A stretch of 64,000 nt of DNA, taken from Actinospineispora acaciae DSM 45401 (GTDB lineage Bacteria; Actinomycetota; Actinomycetes; Mycobacteriales; Pseudonocardiaceae). The stretch lies in assembly GCF_000620785.1 (NCBI RefSeq), contig NZ_JIAI01000001.1, positions 1,612,001 to 1,676,000 of the forward strand, written 5' to 3'. The notes under the pieces were generated by a model. The model searched no databases and was not told where the DNA came from. It saw only the letters and a list, made by a program, of their open reading frames with translations. Below, one piece after another: positions 49,430 through 57,362 of the stretch. Both the position numbers and the translations under genes were made by a program. Each line of letters begins with the position of its first letter. The first letter of the stretch is position 1.

Positions 49430-50221
49430 ATGTGCACCGAACTGGCCGTCGAGCACCTCGAGCGCGGGGTGGAGAAGGTGCTCGCCGCGCTCGAGGTCGG
49501 CGATTGGCGGGCGGTCCTCCAGCCGGACCCGACCCGGTCGCAGGCGTTGCCGATGAGCGGGCCGGGGGATCTGGTCAAGCTCGGCGTGATGCTTCGGATC
49601 GTGGCGCGCAGCATGGAGCTGCAGACCCAGGGCGACGTGACCGCCGCCTGGAGCCGGCTCGCCGAGGCCGCCGGGCGCCTACCGATCCCGTTTCGGCGGG
49701 TCGACCGGCCCGGAACGACGATGCGCGCCGTCCTGGCGACGAAACCGAGGGACGCCGCGTCCGAGGTCGACCTCGCGTGGCGGGTCGCCCGGGTCATCTG
49801 GCGGGAGCAGTACGAGCTCGCCGGGCTGCGGGCCGAGGTCGCGTTGGCGACGACGGCTCGTGACAAGTTGGTCCACGCATGCGTCGAACACCTGTGCTGG
49901 ATCGAGTTCGACCCGTTCACCTGGTATCGCGGAGCCGGGCCTGACCGGACGTCGATCGACCGAAGGCGCTCGGCGCTGTGCTCGCGCGGCACCCGGCTTC
50001 GGCAGTTCGCGCATCCCCGGGAGGGGGCGATCAGCCAGTCGGTCTGGCACGACATCGGGCTCTATCGCGGGCTCTGCGCCGAGGCACTCGGCCGGCTTGC
50101 CGAGCGTGACGCCGCGGCACCCTGGTGCGGCAGGGATCAGACGGCCGATCTGAAGGTGCGCCGCGGACGCCTGCGGGCCTGGGAGTTCGCCCGGAAACGT
50201 CGAGATGATCTCGACTATTGA
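49430..50221 (+). CDS. Unknown protein, first of a possible two-gene unit
   Basis: A 263-residue protein of unrecognised family, all-helical by appearance. MSGPGDLVKLGVMLRIVARS and MELQTQGDVTAAWSRLAEAA form amphipathic helices; RVIWREQYELAGLRAEVALA and TTARDKLVHACVEHLCWIEF lead to a C-terminal FAHPREGAISQSVWHDIGLY segment. The LTTARDKLVHAC stretch is faintly HEPN-like but lacks a clear RxxxxH, so no such call is made. Codon use is GC-rich, unlike the upstream gap. A weak ribosome site precedes the ATG. It may form a unit with the next gene, 127 bases on. Confidence 0.5.
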   Translation: MCTELAVEHLERGVEKVLAALEVGDWRAVLQPDPTRSQALPMSGPGDLVKLGVMLRIVARSMELQTQGDVTAAWSRLAEAAGRLPIPFRRVDRPGTTMRAVLATKPRDAASEVDLAWRVARVIWREQYELAGLRAEVALATTARDKLVHACVEHLCWIEFDPFTWYRGAGPDRTSIDRRRSALCSRGTRLRQFAHPREGAISQSVWHDIGLYRGLCAEALGRLAERDAAAPWCGRDQTADLKVRRGRLRAWEFARKRRDDLDY

Positions 50222-50348
50222 CGAGAGGGATGCCATGCTGGTCCGATCCCGGGAGCCCGTGCCTCGGACCGATATTCGCGCTCGCTGAGAGAGGGTGTCC
50301 TCGGCGGGGCCCGCGGGCGCGTCCGGGGCGCCGATGTGAGGCGGGTCG

Positions 50349-51671
50349 ATGATGGTCTCGGTTGCCCGGTCCGACCGTGATACCCGGTTGAGCCCATCGT
50401 CGACGACCCATTCACGGGTGCTGGCGTATCACGCCCACCTCGGCGGCGGCGTGCACATGGACGTCGACCTGATGCGCCCGAGGTGGTGGCGCGCCGTTGC
50501 CTACGGGACGGGCGCGTTGGTTCGGCCGCTGGCGCGGACGGGAGGCGCCGGCGAGCGGCGGGCGGACGGCGGACGCATCCTGGACATGGATCCCAAGGCG
50601 GCCCTGCCCTGGGTACGGGTGGCGGTCGTCGATGCGCTGGACCGGTGGCTCCAGGCACCCCTCGACCAGGCGCTCATCGACGCCGAGCGGGGCGTCAGTC
50701 GCGGTTACGCCGCACTGTCCCTGCCAGAGGGCCCGGCGCGGACGCTCGTTGTCGGTGACGCGCTCCGACTCGCCCGGCGGGCATCGCGCGAGCTCGCGCT
50801 CTACCTGCGCCGGCTGGCCAAACACCCCCAGCCGATACCGCGACGCCTGGCGCTCGCGCTCGAGCATCTGGTGGAGGGATACCGCGCGTTGACCTCCGAG
50901 GTCGCCGGGCGCGATCGCGAGCTGACCGCGGTGCTCGACGGTTGGCGGCGTCTCGTTCGCGCACGCGAGGCGGGGCGCGCGGGCCTGGGCCGGAGGCGGG
51001 GCGCCGAGGGTGGCCGGACGCAGGCGTCCCCGTGCCCCGCGCGCCGGGGAGACAGCATGATCGACCCACGACAGGCGCCGGCGCGGGTGTTCGCGCTGTC
51101 GGCGGATCCCGGGTCCGCCGAGGTGACCCTGTCGAAGCCGACGCCGGGCGCCGCGGACTCCGTGCTGGTCCGCGTCCCGGCGTACCGTCGTGACGTCGAC
51201 CCTGACGTCATGTCCCGGCTCCTGGTACGGCTCGTACACCGAGAGACCGCCGAGCCCCGGGGGCATGCGGCGCTCAGCCTGACGGCGGCCCGGAATGCCC
51301 CCGACGCCGCGCCGGTCTTCGAGGCGATGGTCCCCCTGTGCGGGCTGCGCCTGTCCGAGGTGCGAGCGGACGTCTTCGACGTGCTCAGCGACCTCCCACC
51401 CGTCGCCACCGACGACCCGCTGCGCGACGTGCGCCAGGCCGTCGTATTCCTCCGTGAGTGGCGACGGACGGTGACCCTCGCCCAGTTGGCGACGCCGATG
51501 TCGCCGCCAGAAGGCGGGTGGCGCGAGCTGCTTGCCCGGCTCCGACCGGGAGACGAGCTGCTGAGCCGGTTGGGCGACGAGCGGGACCCCGCCGGTGACG
51601 ATCCCCTGGCCCTCACCCGCGGTGCCGCCGATCTGCTGGTCGCGGAGATCGCCGCCGCCTACCCGGCCTGA
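50349..51671 (+). CDS. Unknown protein with two similar halves
   Basis: A 440-residue protein with no recognised family. The first half (to about residue 235) and the second (from MIDPRQAPARVFALS, residue 237) both carry an RGxAALSL block (AERGVSRGYAALSLPEGPAR and RETAEPRGHAALSLTAARNA) in similar surroundings, suggesting an old duplication. A helix-rich RRASRELALYLRRLAKHPQP lies between them. An internal ATG at 51057 has GGGGAGA before it and could start a second, shorter product of about 204 residues. The N-terminal start is uncertain: 50349 or the internal MDVDLMRPRWW are both possible. No membrane segments are seen. Confidence 0.45.
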   Translation: MMVSVARSDRDTRLSPSSTTHSRVLAYHAHLGGGVHMDVDLMRPRWWRAVAYGTGALVRPLARTGGAGERRADGGRILDMDPKAALPWVRVAVVDALDRWLQAPLDQALIDAERGVSRGYAALSLPEGPARTLVVGDALRLARRASRELALYLRRLAKHPQPIPRRLALALEHLVEGYRALTSEVAGRDRELTAVLDGWRRLVRAREAGRAGLGRRRGAEGGRTQASPCPARRGDSMIDPRQAPARVFALSADPGSAEVTLSKPTPGAADSVLVRVPAYRRDVDPDVMSRLLVRLVHRETAEPRGHAALSLTAARNAPDAAPVFEAMVPLCGLRLSEVRADVFDVLSDLPPVATDDPLRDVRQAVVFLREWRRTVTLAQLATPMSPPEGGWRELLARLRPGDELLSRLGDERDPAGDDPLALTRGAADLLVAEIAAAYPA

Positions 51672-51791
51672 CAACACGCCCCCAACGGGGTCTGATCCCA
51701 CCCCAACCTGCCGCGGAGCGATTGGCTCTTGCCCGGTGGGCGCGCATCCGCGTCGGCACGTTCGGCGTCCCTGAGCGAGGAGTGGAAGCAG

Positions 51792-52349
51792 ATGTACAGC
51801 ACCCGACGGCGTGTCTTGTTGGCCGGATGCGTCGCCTTGGTCCTCGCCGTCGCCGGGTGCGGCGACGGCGGTTCGCGCACGGTGGTCTCGGCGACGTTCG
51901 GTCAGGCCGGCCAGGGCGCGCAGGTGATCAGCTACGACAGGGGCCTGGCGCCCGACGGCGCGCGGGCGAAGGTCGTCGAGTCGGTCCGCGAGAGCTCCAC
52001 GACGGTGACCTTGAAGGTGCACGGCCTGGTGCCGAACCGGGCGTACGGCGCGCACGCGCATGCCCTGCCGTGCGGGCCGACCGGGGACGCCGCCGGCCCG
52101 CACTTCCAGCACGCCTCGGACCCCGTGAAGCCGTCGGTGGACCCCGCCTACGCCAACCCCCTGAACGAGATCTGGTTGGACTTCACGACCAACGCGCAGG
52201 GCGACGCCAAGGTGACCAGCACGGTGCCGTGGGTGTACCAGAACACCAGGGCGTTCTCGGTGATCATCCACGCCGAGCCGACCCAGACCGGACCGGGCAA
52301 GGCCGGAACCGCGGGCGCGCGCGTCGCGTGCCTCGGTCTCGGCTCGTAG
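51792..52349 (+). CDS. sodC: Cu-Zn superoxide dismutase-like lipoprotein
   Basis: A 185-residue exported protein. RRRVLLAGCVALVLAVAGCG is a lipoprotein signal with Cys of VAGC as the anchor. The SOD fold follows: AHAHALPCGPTG gives two metal histidines and one Cys of the disulfide, GPHFQHA the bridging and third metal His, LNEIWLDF the nearby Asp and SVIIHAEPTQTGPGKAG the last Cu-binding His. RVACL holds the other Cys. It detoxifies superoxide at the cell surface. The ATG of MYSTRRRV is preceded by GGAAGCAG. It is convergent with the MerR gene, which suits an oxidative-stress setting. Confidence 0.86.
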   Translation: MYSTRRRVLLAGCVALVLAVAGCGDGGSRTVVSATFGQAGQGAQVISYDRGLAPDGARAKVVESVRESSTTVTLKVHGLVPNRAYGAHAHALPCGPTGDAAGPHFQHASDPVKPSVDPAYANPLNEIWLDFTTNAQGDAKVTSTVPWVYQNTRAFSVIIHAEPTQTGPGKAGTAGARVACLGLGS

Positions 52350-52363
52350 CCCGGCCGGCCCGA

Positions 52364-52831
52364 TCAGTCCCCGGCGCGACCGCCGTAGGTGGCGATCTTG
52401 TATTCGGTGGCGGCCAGGGACAGGGTGAGCTCCTTGATCTGGCGGCGGATGGTGTCCCGGTGCTCCAACAGCATGTCCAGGCGCTCGGGCACGGTGACCT
52501 CGCCGTTGTCCACCAGGGCGATGTAGTGCTGCAGGTCGCGCATGGCCATGCCGGACAGCCGCATGCGGGTCAGGAAGACCAGCCGGCGGACGGACGCGGC
52601 ATCGTAGCGGCGGTGGCCGCTGCCGTCGCGGCCGACCTCGACCAGGCCGATCCGCTCGTAGTAGCGCAGCGTGTGCGGCGAGATGTCGAGCAGGTCGGCC
52701 ACCTCGGTGATGCTCATCGGGCCGGTGTCGGAGCCGGCGTCCACCAGCCGGTGGATCACCTCGACCGACATCGGCCCGTCCACCTCGCCGAGCGCCGCGA
52801 GCGCCTTGGCCATCAGGTCCTCGGTAGCCAT
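52364..52831 (-). CDS. MerR-family transcriptional regulator
   Basis: A 155-residue regulator. The winged HTH is MSITEVADLLDISPHTLRYY, then ERIGLVEVGRDGSGHRRYDA (residues 39-78), with the coiled-coil dimer helix RRLVFLTRMRLSGMAMRDLQ onward and ERLDMLLEHRDTIRRQIKEL. There are no effector cysteines, so it senses something other than metals. Residues 1-38 are an unusual leader; an internal ATG at the HTH start is also possible. It follows the SDR gene by 11 bases in one transcript and probably activates that promoter, which has the 19-base spacer typical for MerR proteins. Confidence 0.88.
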   Translation of the reverse strand: MATEDLMAKALAALGEVDGPMSVEVIHRLVDAGSDTGPMSITEVADLLDISPHTLRYYERIGLVEVGRDGSGHRRYDAASVRRLVFLTRMRLSGMAMRDLQHYIALVDNGEVTVPERLDMLLEHRDTIRRQIKELTLSLAATEYKIATYGGRAGD

Positions 52832-52842
52832 CAGATCCCAGC

Positions 52843-53706
52843 CTATACAGGCCGGGCCGACGCGGGGACCCCGGCGAAGTCGGTGCCGCGCGCGGCGTCC
52901 GCCCAGCGTTCCAGCTCGTCGAGACCCCGGCGGTACGCCGCGCCGATCCGCTCGACCGCCTCGGCGCCCAGCGGCAGCCGCAGCGGCACCTGGTCGCCGT
53001 GTGCCAGCGACACGATCAGCTCGGCCGCCCTGGCCGGGTCCCCTTCCTGGATGCCGTCCGCGCCGGCGAGGTCCGCCCGAACCGCCGCCAGGATGTCCGC
53101 GTAGGCGGACCGGGTATCGGCGAAGTGGAGCACCCCGGGGGCGTTGAACGAGGTGCGGAACCGGCTGGGTTCGACGATCATCACTCGCACCCCGAACGGC
53201 GCCACCTCGCCGGCCAGGGCCTCCGACCAACCTTCGAGGGCGAACTTGCCGGCCGAGTAGGTCCCGACGCCGGGGAACGACACCCGTCCGCCCTGGCTGC
53301 TCATCTGCACGATGGTTCCTCGGCCCTGCGCCCGCATCACCGGCAGCGCGGTCCGCACCAGCGCCGCGGGCCCGAACAGGTGCAGGTCCAGCGACTCGCG
53401 CAGCTCGGCGTCGCTGACCTCCTCCGCCGCCCCGATGTAACCTCGCCCAGCGTTGTTGACCAGCACGTCGACCCGCCCGAACCGGTCGACACAGCCGTCG
53501 ATGAGCCCCTGGGCCCGCGCTGGGTCGCCGGCATCGAAGGCGGTGGCGACGAACCGATCCGGGTACGCGCCGGCGAGGTCGGCAACGGCCTCGGGCCGTC
53601 GGACCGCCGCCACCACGGTGTCCCCTCCCGCCAGCGCAACCTCTGCGATCGCGCGCCCGAACCCTCGGGACGCGCCGGTGACAATCCAGGTAAGAGAAGT
53701 CGTCAT
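52843..53706 (-). CDS. Short-chain dehydrogenase/reductase, MerR-regulated
   Basis: A 287-residue SDR: TGASRGFGRAIAEVALAGGD, DVLVNNAGRGYIG, MSSQGGRVSFPGVGTYSAGK (Ser-Tyr-Lys) and VMIVEPSRFRTSFN. The SRGFG loop and AAVRRPEAVADL after strand 2 (Arg) point to NADP. It matches the SDR subfamily often named oxidoreductase beside MerR genes. The ATG of MTTSLTW sits seven bases after the -10, so the mRNA is probably leaderless; a GTG three codons earlier is less likely. It is the first gene of a two-gene operon with MerR. Confidence 0.9.
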   Translation of the reverse strand: MTTSLTWIVTGASRGFGRAIAEVALAGGDTVVAAVRRPEAVADLAGAYPDRFVATAFDAGDPARAQGLIDGCVDRFGRVDVLVNNAGRGYIGAAEEVSDAELRESLDLHLFGPAALVRTALPVMRAQGRGTIVQMSSQGGRVSFPGVGTYSAGKFALEGWSEALAGEVAPFGVRVMIVEPSRFRTSFNAPGVLHFADTRSAYADILAAVRADLAGADGIQEGDPARAAELIVSLAHGDQVPLRLPLGAEAVERIGAAYRRGLDELERWADAARGTDFAGVPASARPV

Positions 53707-53713
53707 GAGCGCC

Positions 53714-53744
53714 ACGCTAGGAATTCGAGCGCGCTCGAACGCAA
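53714..53744 (-). promoter_or_regulatory. MerR-type promoter with palindromic operator
   Basis: On the minus strand TTGCGT (53744-53739) and TAGCGT (53719-53714) are 19 bases apart, the over-long spacing that MerR activators correct by twisting DNA. The spacer and edge contain the perfect 16-base palindrome TTCGAGCGCGCTCGAA (53724-53739). The SDR ATG follows seven bases after the -10 box, giving a leaderless transcript. The MerR gene in this operon is the obvious activator. Confidence 0.75.
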
Positions 53745-53786
53745 GCGAGCCCTCGGCCCGGTGTGATGTTGTTCCGGCTTCGCACC

Positions 53787-53810
53787 GATAGACGAGACGT
53801 CCCGTCTATC
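53787..53810. promoter_or_regulatory. 24-base palindrome upstream of the MFS gene
   Basis: GATAGACG and CGTCTATC are exact outer arms around a centre AGACGTCC that is itself palindromic at GACGTC; only one pair out of twelve (A/C in place of a match) is broken. This is the shape of a TetR-type operator and it lies 28 bases before the MFS start. No TetR gene is in the window, so the regulator is elsewhere. Confidence 0.55.
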
Positions 53811-53837
53811 CTAGCGCGGAGACGTGGGGAGGGATCG

Positions 53838-55109
53838 ATGTGCGAGGCATGCGGAGTTCCGGGGCACGTGCCTCGGCCTGACGGGGATCCGCCGCGCAGG
53901 TTCGCCGCGCTGCGCAACAGGGACTGCCGGCCCTACCTGTTCGGCGCCGGCCTGGCCATGATGGCCGACAACATCGAGCACGTGATCACCTACTGGGTGC
54001 TGTGGGAGAAGTTCCACTCCCCCGCGCTCGCCGGGTTCGAGGTGATCAGCCACTGGGTGCCGTTCCTGGTGCTGTCCATGTGGTTCGGCTCGCTGGCCGA
54101 CCGGTTCGACTGCCGGCGGGTCATCCAGTGCGCGCAGGCGCTGTTCATGGCCGTGTCGGTGGCCTGGGGCGTGCTGTTCCTGACCGACTCGCTCCAGATG
54201 TGGGAGGCGTGCCTGCTGCTGGTGCTGCACGGGCTGGCCGGGGCGCTCTGGGCGCCGGGCGAACAGCTGATGCTGCACGACTTCGTCGGCGCCGCGGAGC
54301 TGCCCAGCGCGATCCAGCTCAACGCCACGTTCCGCAGCCTGGGCATCCTGTTCGGCCCGGTGGTCGGCTCGGCGCTGCTGCTCGGGCTGGGGCCGGTCGC
54401 CGGGATCTTCGTGAACGTGGCGTTCTACCTGCCGTTGACCCTGTTCCTGTTCCGCACCCGGTTCACCGGCCACACCCGGGACAGCCACGCACAGCCGAGG
54501 GTGGGCGCGCTGGAGTCGCTGCGGGTGCTGCGCGAGGTGGCCGCCAACCGCACGCTGGTCAGCATGATCGTGCTGGCCGGGCTCGGGTCGTTCTTCGTCG
54601 GCGCCTCGATGCAGGCCGCGATGCCGATCTTCGCCAACGGGTTCGGCGACGAGGGTGCCGGCGCCGCGTACGGGGTGCTGTTGTTCGCCACCGGGGCCGG
54701 CGGGGTGCTCGGCGGGCTGCTGTTGGAGGCGACCGGCTGGGTCAGGCCGAACGTGCCGGCGGCGGTGGTCAGCACCGTGCTCTACGGGCTGGCCAGCCTG
54801 TACTTCGCGCTGACCGCCAGCTACCCGGTGGCGATCGTCCTGCTGTTGGTCGGCGGGATGGCCAACCTGGCGTCGATGGCGATCAGCCAGACGGTGGTCC
54901 AGCTCCAGGCGCCCGCCGCCGACCGGGGCCGGGTGATCGGCGCGTACGGGATGTCCGCCAACGGGCTGCGCGCGGGCAGCGGGTTCACCGTCGGGCTGCT
55001 CGGCGCGGCGATCGGCGTGCACGCCTCGCTCGCGCTCAGCGCCGGCGCGCTGAGCCTGGGCGCGCTGGCGGCCGGGTTCTTCGCGCTGCGCCGTCGCCCG
55101 GCGGGCTGA
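53838..55109 (+). CDS. MFS transporter (MFS_3/enterobactin-exporter-like)
   Basis: A 423-residue transporter. After 25 polar residues with a CxxC (CEACG), RFAALRNRDCRPYLFGAGLA begins the helices; FGSLADRFDCRRVIQCAQ is the loop 2-3 motif; HGLAGALWAPGEQLMLHDFV and AELPSAIQLNATFRSLGILF are typical of the MFS_3 family (EntS-like exporters). The ATG of MCEACGVPG follows GGGGAGGG. The C-terminal half includes LQAPAADRGRVIGAYGMSAN. It probably exports a small molecule such as a siderophore or antibiotic; the palindrome before it suggests inducible repression. Confidence 0.88.
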   Translation: MCEACGVPGHVPRPDGDPPRRFAALRNRDCRPYLFGAGLAMMADNIEHVITYWVLWEKFHSPALAGFEVISHWVPFLVLSMWFGSLADRFDCRRVIQCAQALFMAVSVAWGVLFLTDSLQMWEACLLLVLHGLAGALWAPGEQLMLHDFVGAAELPSAIQLNATFRSLGILFGPVVGSALLLGLGPVAGIFVNVAFYLPLTLFLFRTRFTGHTRDSHAQPRVGALESLRVLREVAANRTLVSMIVLAGLGSFFVGASMQAAMPIFANGFGDEGAGAAYGVLLFATGAGGVLGGLLLEATGWVRPNVPAAVVSTVLYGLASLYFALTASYPVAIVLLLVGGMANLASMAISQTVVQLQAPAADRGRVIGAYGMSANGLRAGSGFTVGLLGAAIGVHASLALSAGALSLGALAAGFFALRRRPAG

Positions 55110-55118
55110 GCCGAGCGT

Positions 55119-55151
55119 CCGGGCTGAGGCACCGGGCTGAGGCACCGGGCT
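55119..55151 (+). repeat. 13-base tandem repeat (two and a half copies)
   Basis: CCGGGCTGAGGCA is repeated at 55119-55131 and 55132-55144, with CCGGGCT again at 55145-55151. It lies between the MFS stop and the PucR-type start. TACGGT (55151-55156) seven bases before the GTG could be a -10 for a leaderless transcript, and the repeats would then cover the -35 area. Slippage or a regulator site are both possible. Confidence 0.5.
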
Positions 55152-55162
55152 ACGGTCACGGG

Positions 55163-56374
55163 GTGCCGACGCCGACCCTCCAAGAGCTCGCCGACCGCCT
55201 GGCGGGGCGGCTGCGGCGCTCGGTCACGGTCGTCGACCCGGAGATCCGGATCCTCTGCGCCAGCGCCCACTTCGGTGACGAGGACGAGGCACGGGTGCGG
55301 GCGATCCTGCAGCGGGTCGCCGTCCCCGAGGTCTACCGGCACATCCACTCCCACGGCGTCCGGCGCTGGACCACGGCCGGTCATGTCCCCGCGGCTCGCG
55401 AGCTGGGGTTCAAGCGCCGGCTCGTGATCCCCATTCGCCGGGGCGCGAACCTGCTCGCGCTTCTCATGATCATCGACGAGCCGGACGACGAGCTGGGCAC
55501 CGCCGAGCTGGACGCCGCCACACGTGCCGCCTCGCTGATGGGCGAGGTCCTCGACCGGGAACCACCCGACGCGCAGCGCCGCCGAGGAAGGTCCGCCGAG
55601 CAGCTCGCCGCGCTGCTCAGCGACCACGACGTGACCCGGGAGGCGGCCCTCCAGAACGCCGGCGGCGCGCCGATCGGCCCGGGCGACCATGTCCTCGTCC
55701 TCACCCTGCTGGTGCGGCCCTCCGGCGCCACGAACCCCGACCAGCTGTCCCTGACGGTCGAGGCCGGGCTGCGCAACGCCGAGCTGGGCGAGGCGGCCCG
55801 GCTCGCCCACATCTTCGCCGGCCAGGCCGCGACGATCAGCGCCGCCACCGACGCGGCACCCACGCCCGAGGAGGCCGACGCCCTCGGGCGGCGGGTGTTG
55901 CGCGCCGTCGGCTCCCTGCTCGGCGACACCGCGACCACGGTGATCGGGCTGCCCGCCGGGCCGGTGGGTCCGAGCGAGCTGCGGCGCGCCCGGCGGCAGT
56001 CGTCGTTGGCCGCCGAGGCCGCGATGCTCCTCCCGCGCTTCCGGCCGGCCGCCGCCTTCACAGACGTGGGCGCCTTCTCGGTGCTGCTGCGGATGCCGCG
56101 CGAGGAGCTCGCCGAGGTCGTCCCGGACGGGCTCGGGCGGCTGTTGGACGACGACCCGCGCGGGGTGCTCCGCGAGACGCTGGATGCGTACCTGAGCACC
56201 GGTGGGTCGATCCCGGGCACCGCCGAGCGGCTGCGCCTGCACCGGACGTCGCTCTACTACCGGCTGCGGCAGATCGAGGCGCGCCTGGGCATGGACCTGC
56301 ACGACGGCGAGGCCCGCCAGGTCGTCCATCTCGGCCTGAAGGCGGCCGAGCTCCTCGACGCGCTCCGCCGCTGA
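55163..56374 (+). CDS. PucR/CdaR-family transcriptional regulator
   Basis: A 403-residue regulator. The N-terminal half resembles a GAF-like sensor (DPEIRILCASAHFGDEDEAR, LVIPIRRGANLLALLMIIDE). The C terminus carries the PucR HTH: RETLDAYLSTGGSIPGTAER, then LRLHRTSLYYRLRQIEARLG and DGEARQVVHLGLKAAEL. PucR relatives control purine, sugar-acid and similar catabolic genes. The GTG start (VPTPTLQEL) was chosen from the position of TACGGT and the domain boundary; no ribosome site is needed if leaderless. The following class II aldolase and MHS transporter genes are its likely targets. Confidence 0.85.
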   Translation: MPTPTLQELADRLAGRLRRSVTVVDPEIRILCASAHFGDEDEARVRAILQRVAVPEVYRHIHSHGVRRWTTAGHVPAARELGFKRRLVIPIRRGANLLALLMIIDEPDDELGTAELDAATRAASLMGEVLDREPPDAQRRRGRSAEQLAALLSDHDVTREAALQNAGGAPIGPGDHVLVLTLLVRPSGATNPDQLSLTVEAGLRNAELGEAARLAHIFAGQAATISAATDAAPTPEEADALGRRVLRAVGSLLGDTATTVIGLPAGPVGPSELRRARRQSSLAAEAAMLLPRFRPAAAFTDVGAFSVLLRMPREELAEVVPDGLGRLLDDDPRGVLRETLDAYLSTGGSIPGTAERLRLHRTSLYYRLRQIEARLGMDLHDGEARQVVHLGLKAAELLDALRR

Positions 56375-56498
56375 GCCATTCCTACAGACCGTGAAATCTG
56401 CCCTACCGATGTCCTACACAGTGCGGTTGTCGCAGGTCATCGGCCGCTCGCAGGATATTGACGTCCACCGGGGCGAACGGAAAAGGAGAACGGGTTCG

Positions 56499-57311
56499 AT
56501 GAGCGAGACCATGGAGCGGGTGTCCATTTACCAGCCCGAGCAGGAGGGGCTGGTATTTCCCGAGCTGCCGGTCTTCGACACCGTCGAGCAGGAGCGGCAA
56601 CACCGCAAGGAGCGCCTCGCCGCCGCGTGCCGCGCGTTCGCCAAGTTCGGGTTCAACTACGGCACCGCCGGGCACCTGACCGTCCGGGACCCGCAGACGC
56701 CGGACCTGTACTGGACGAACCCGTTCGCCGTGCCGTTCCGGCACGTGCAGGTGTCGAACCTGATCCTGGTCGACCACAACGGTCGGGTCGTCGAGGGCCG
56801 GCACGCGGCGAACCGGGCCGGGTTCGTGTTGCACTCGGCGATCCACGAGGCGAACCCGGAGATCATCGCGTCCTGCCACGCCCACACCGTGCACGGCGCC
56901 GCCTACGCGGCCCTCGGGCGACCGCTGCCGCCCAACACCCAGGACGTGTCGGTGTTCTTCGAGCACCACGTGGTCATCGAGGAGGAGGCGGGCGCGATCG
57001 TGGTCGAGATCGACGCCGGCAAGGCGGTCGGGTCCGCGTTCGGCGACAACAAGGCGATGATCCACCAGAACCACGGGCTGTTCTCGGCGGGCACGCACAG
57101 CATCGACGAGGCGGCCTGGTGGTTCATTGCGCTGGAGCACGCGTGCCGGGTTCAGCTCCTGCTCGAGGCGTCCGCCAGCCCGGCCAAGCCCGTCTCGCCG
57201 GAGGCGGCGCGGCACACCCGCCGGCACTTCGGCACCCCGTACATGGGCTGGCTGAACTTCCAGCCGATCTACGACTCGCTGGTCCGCGAGCAGCCCGACT
57301 TCCTCGACTGA
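56499..57311 (+). CDS. Class II aldolase/adducin-family protein
   Basis: A 270-residue aldolase. Metal-binding histidines are in SCHAHTVHGAAYAAL (HxH plus a further His) and the late HQNHGLFSAGT; the start NYGTAGHLTVRDPQTPDLYW and NPFAVPFRHVQVSNLILVDH give the substrate loop. The catalytic Glu of L-fuculose-phosphate aldolase is not obvious in the usual place (SAIHEANPE is near), so decarboxylase or retro-aldol chemistry on a hydroxyacid is uncertain. AAGGAG precedes the ATG. The MHS transporter follows 51 bases on, so it probably acts on the imported substrate. Confidence 0.86.
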   Translation: MSETMERVSIYQPEQEGLVFPELPVFDTVEQERQHRKERLAAACRAFAKFGFNYGTAGHLTVRDPQTPDLYWTNPFAVPFRHVQVSNLILVDHNGRVVEGRHAANRAGFVLHSAIHEANPEIIASCHAHTVHGAAYAALGRPLPPNTQDVSVFFEHHVVIEEEAGAIVVEIDAGKAVGSAFGDNKAMIHQNHGLFSAGTHSIDEAAWWFIALEHACRVQLLLEASASPAKPVSPEAARHTRRHFGTPYMGWLNFQPIYDSLVREQPDFLD

Positions 57312-57362
57312 GCCCCTCTGACGCCACTGCCCTCCCACCACATCCGAGCAAAGGGGCTCGCC

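Noticed and set aside
49430..50221. HEPN ribonuclease call for the unknown 263-residue protein
   Set aside because: The RDKLVHAC stretch has an RxxxxH-like look by spacing only approximately and the fold context is missing.
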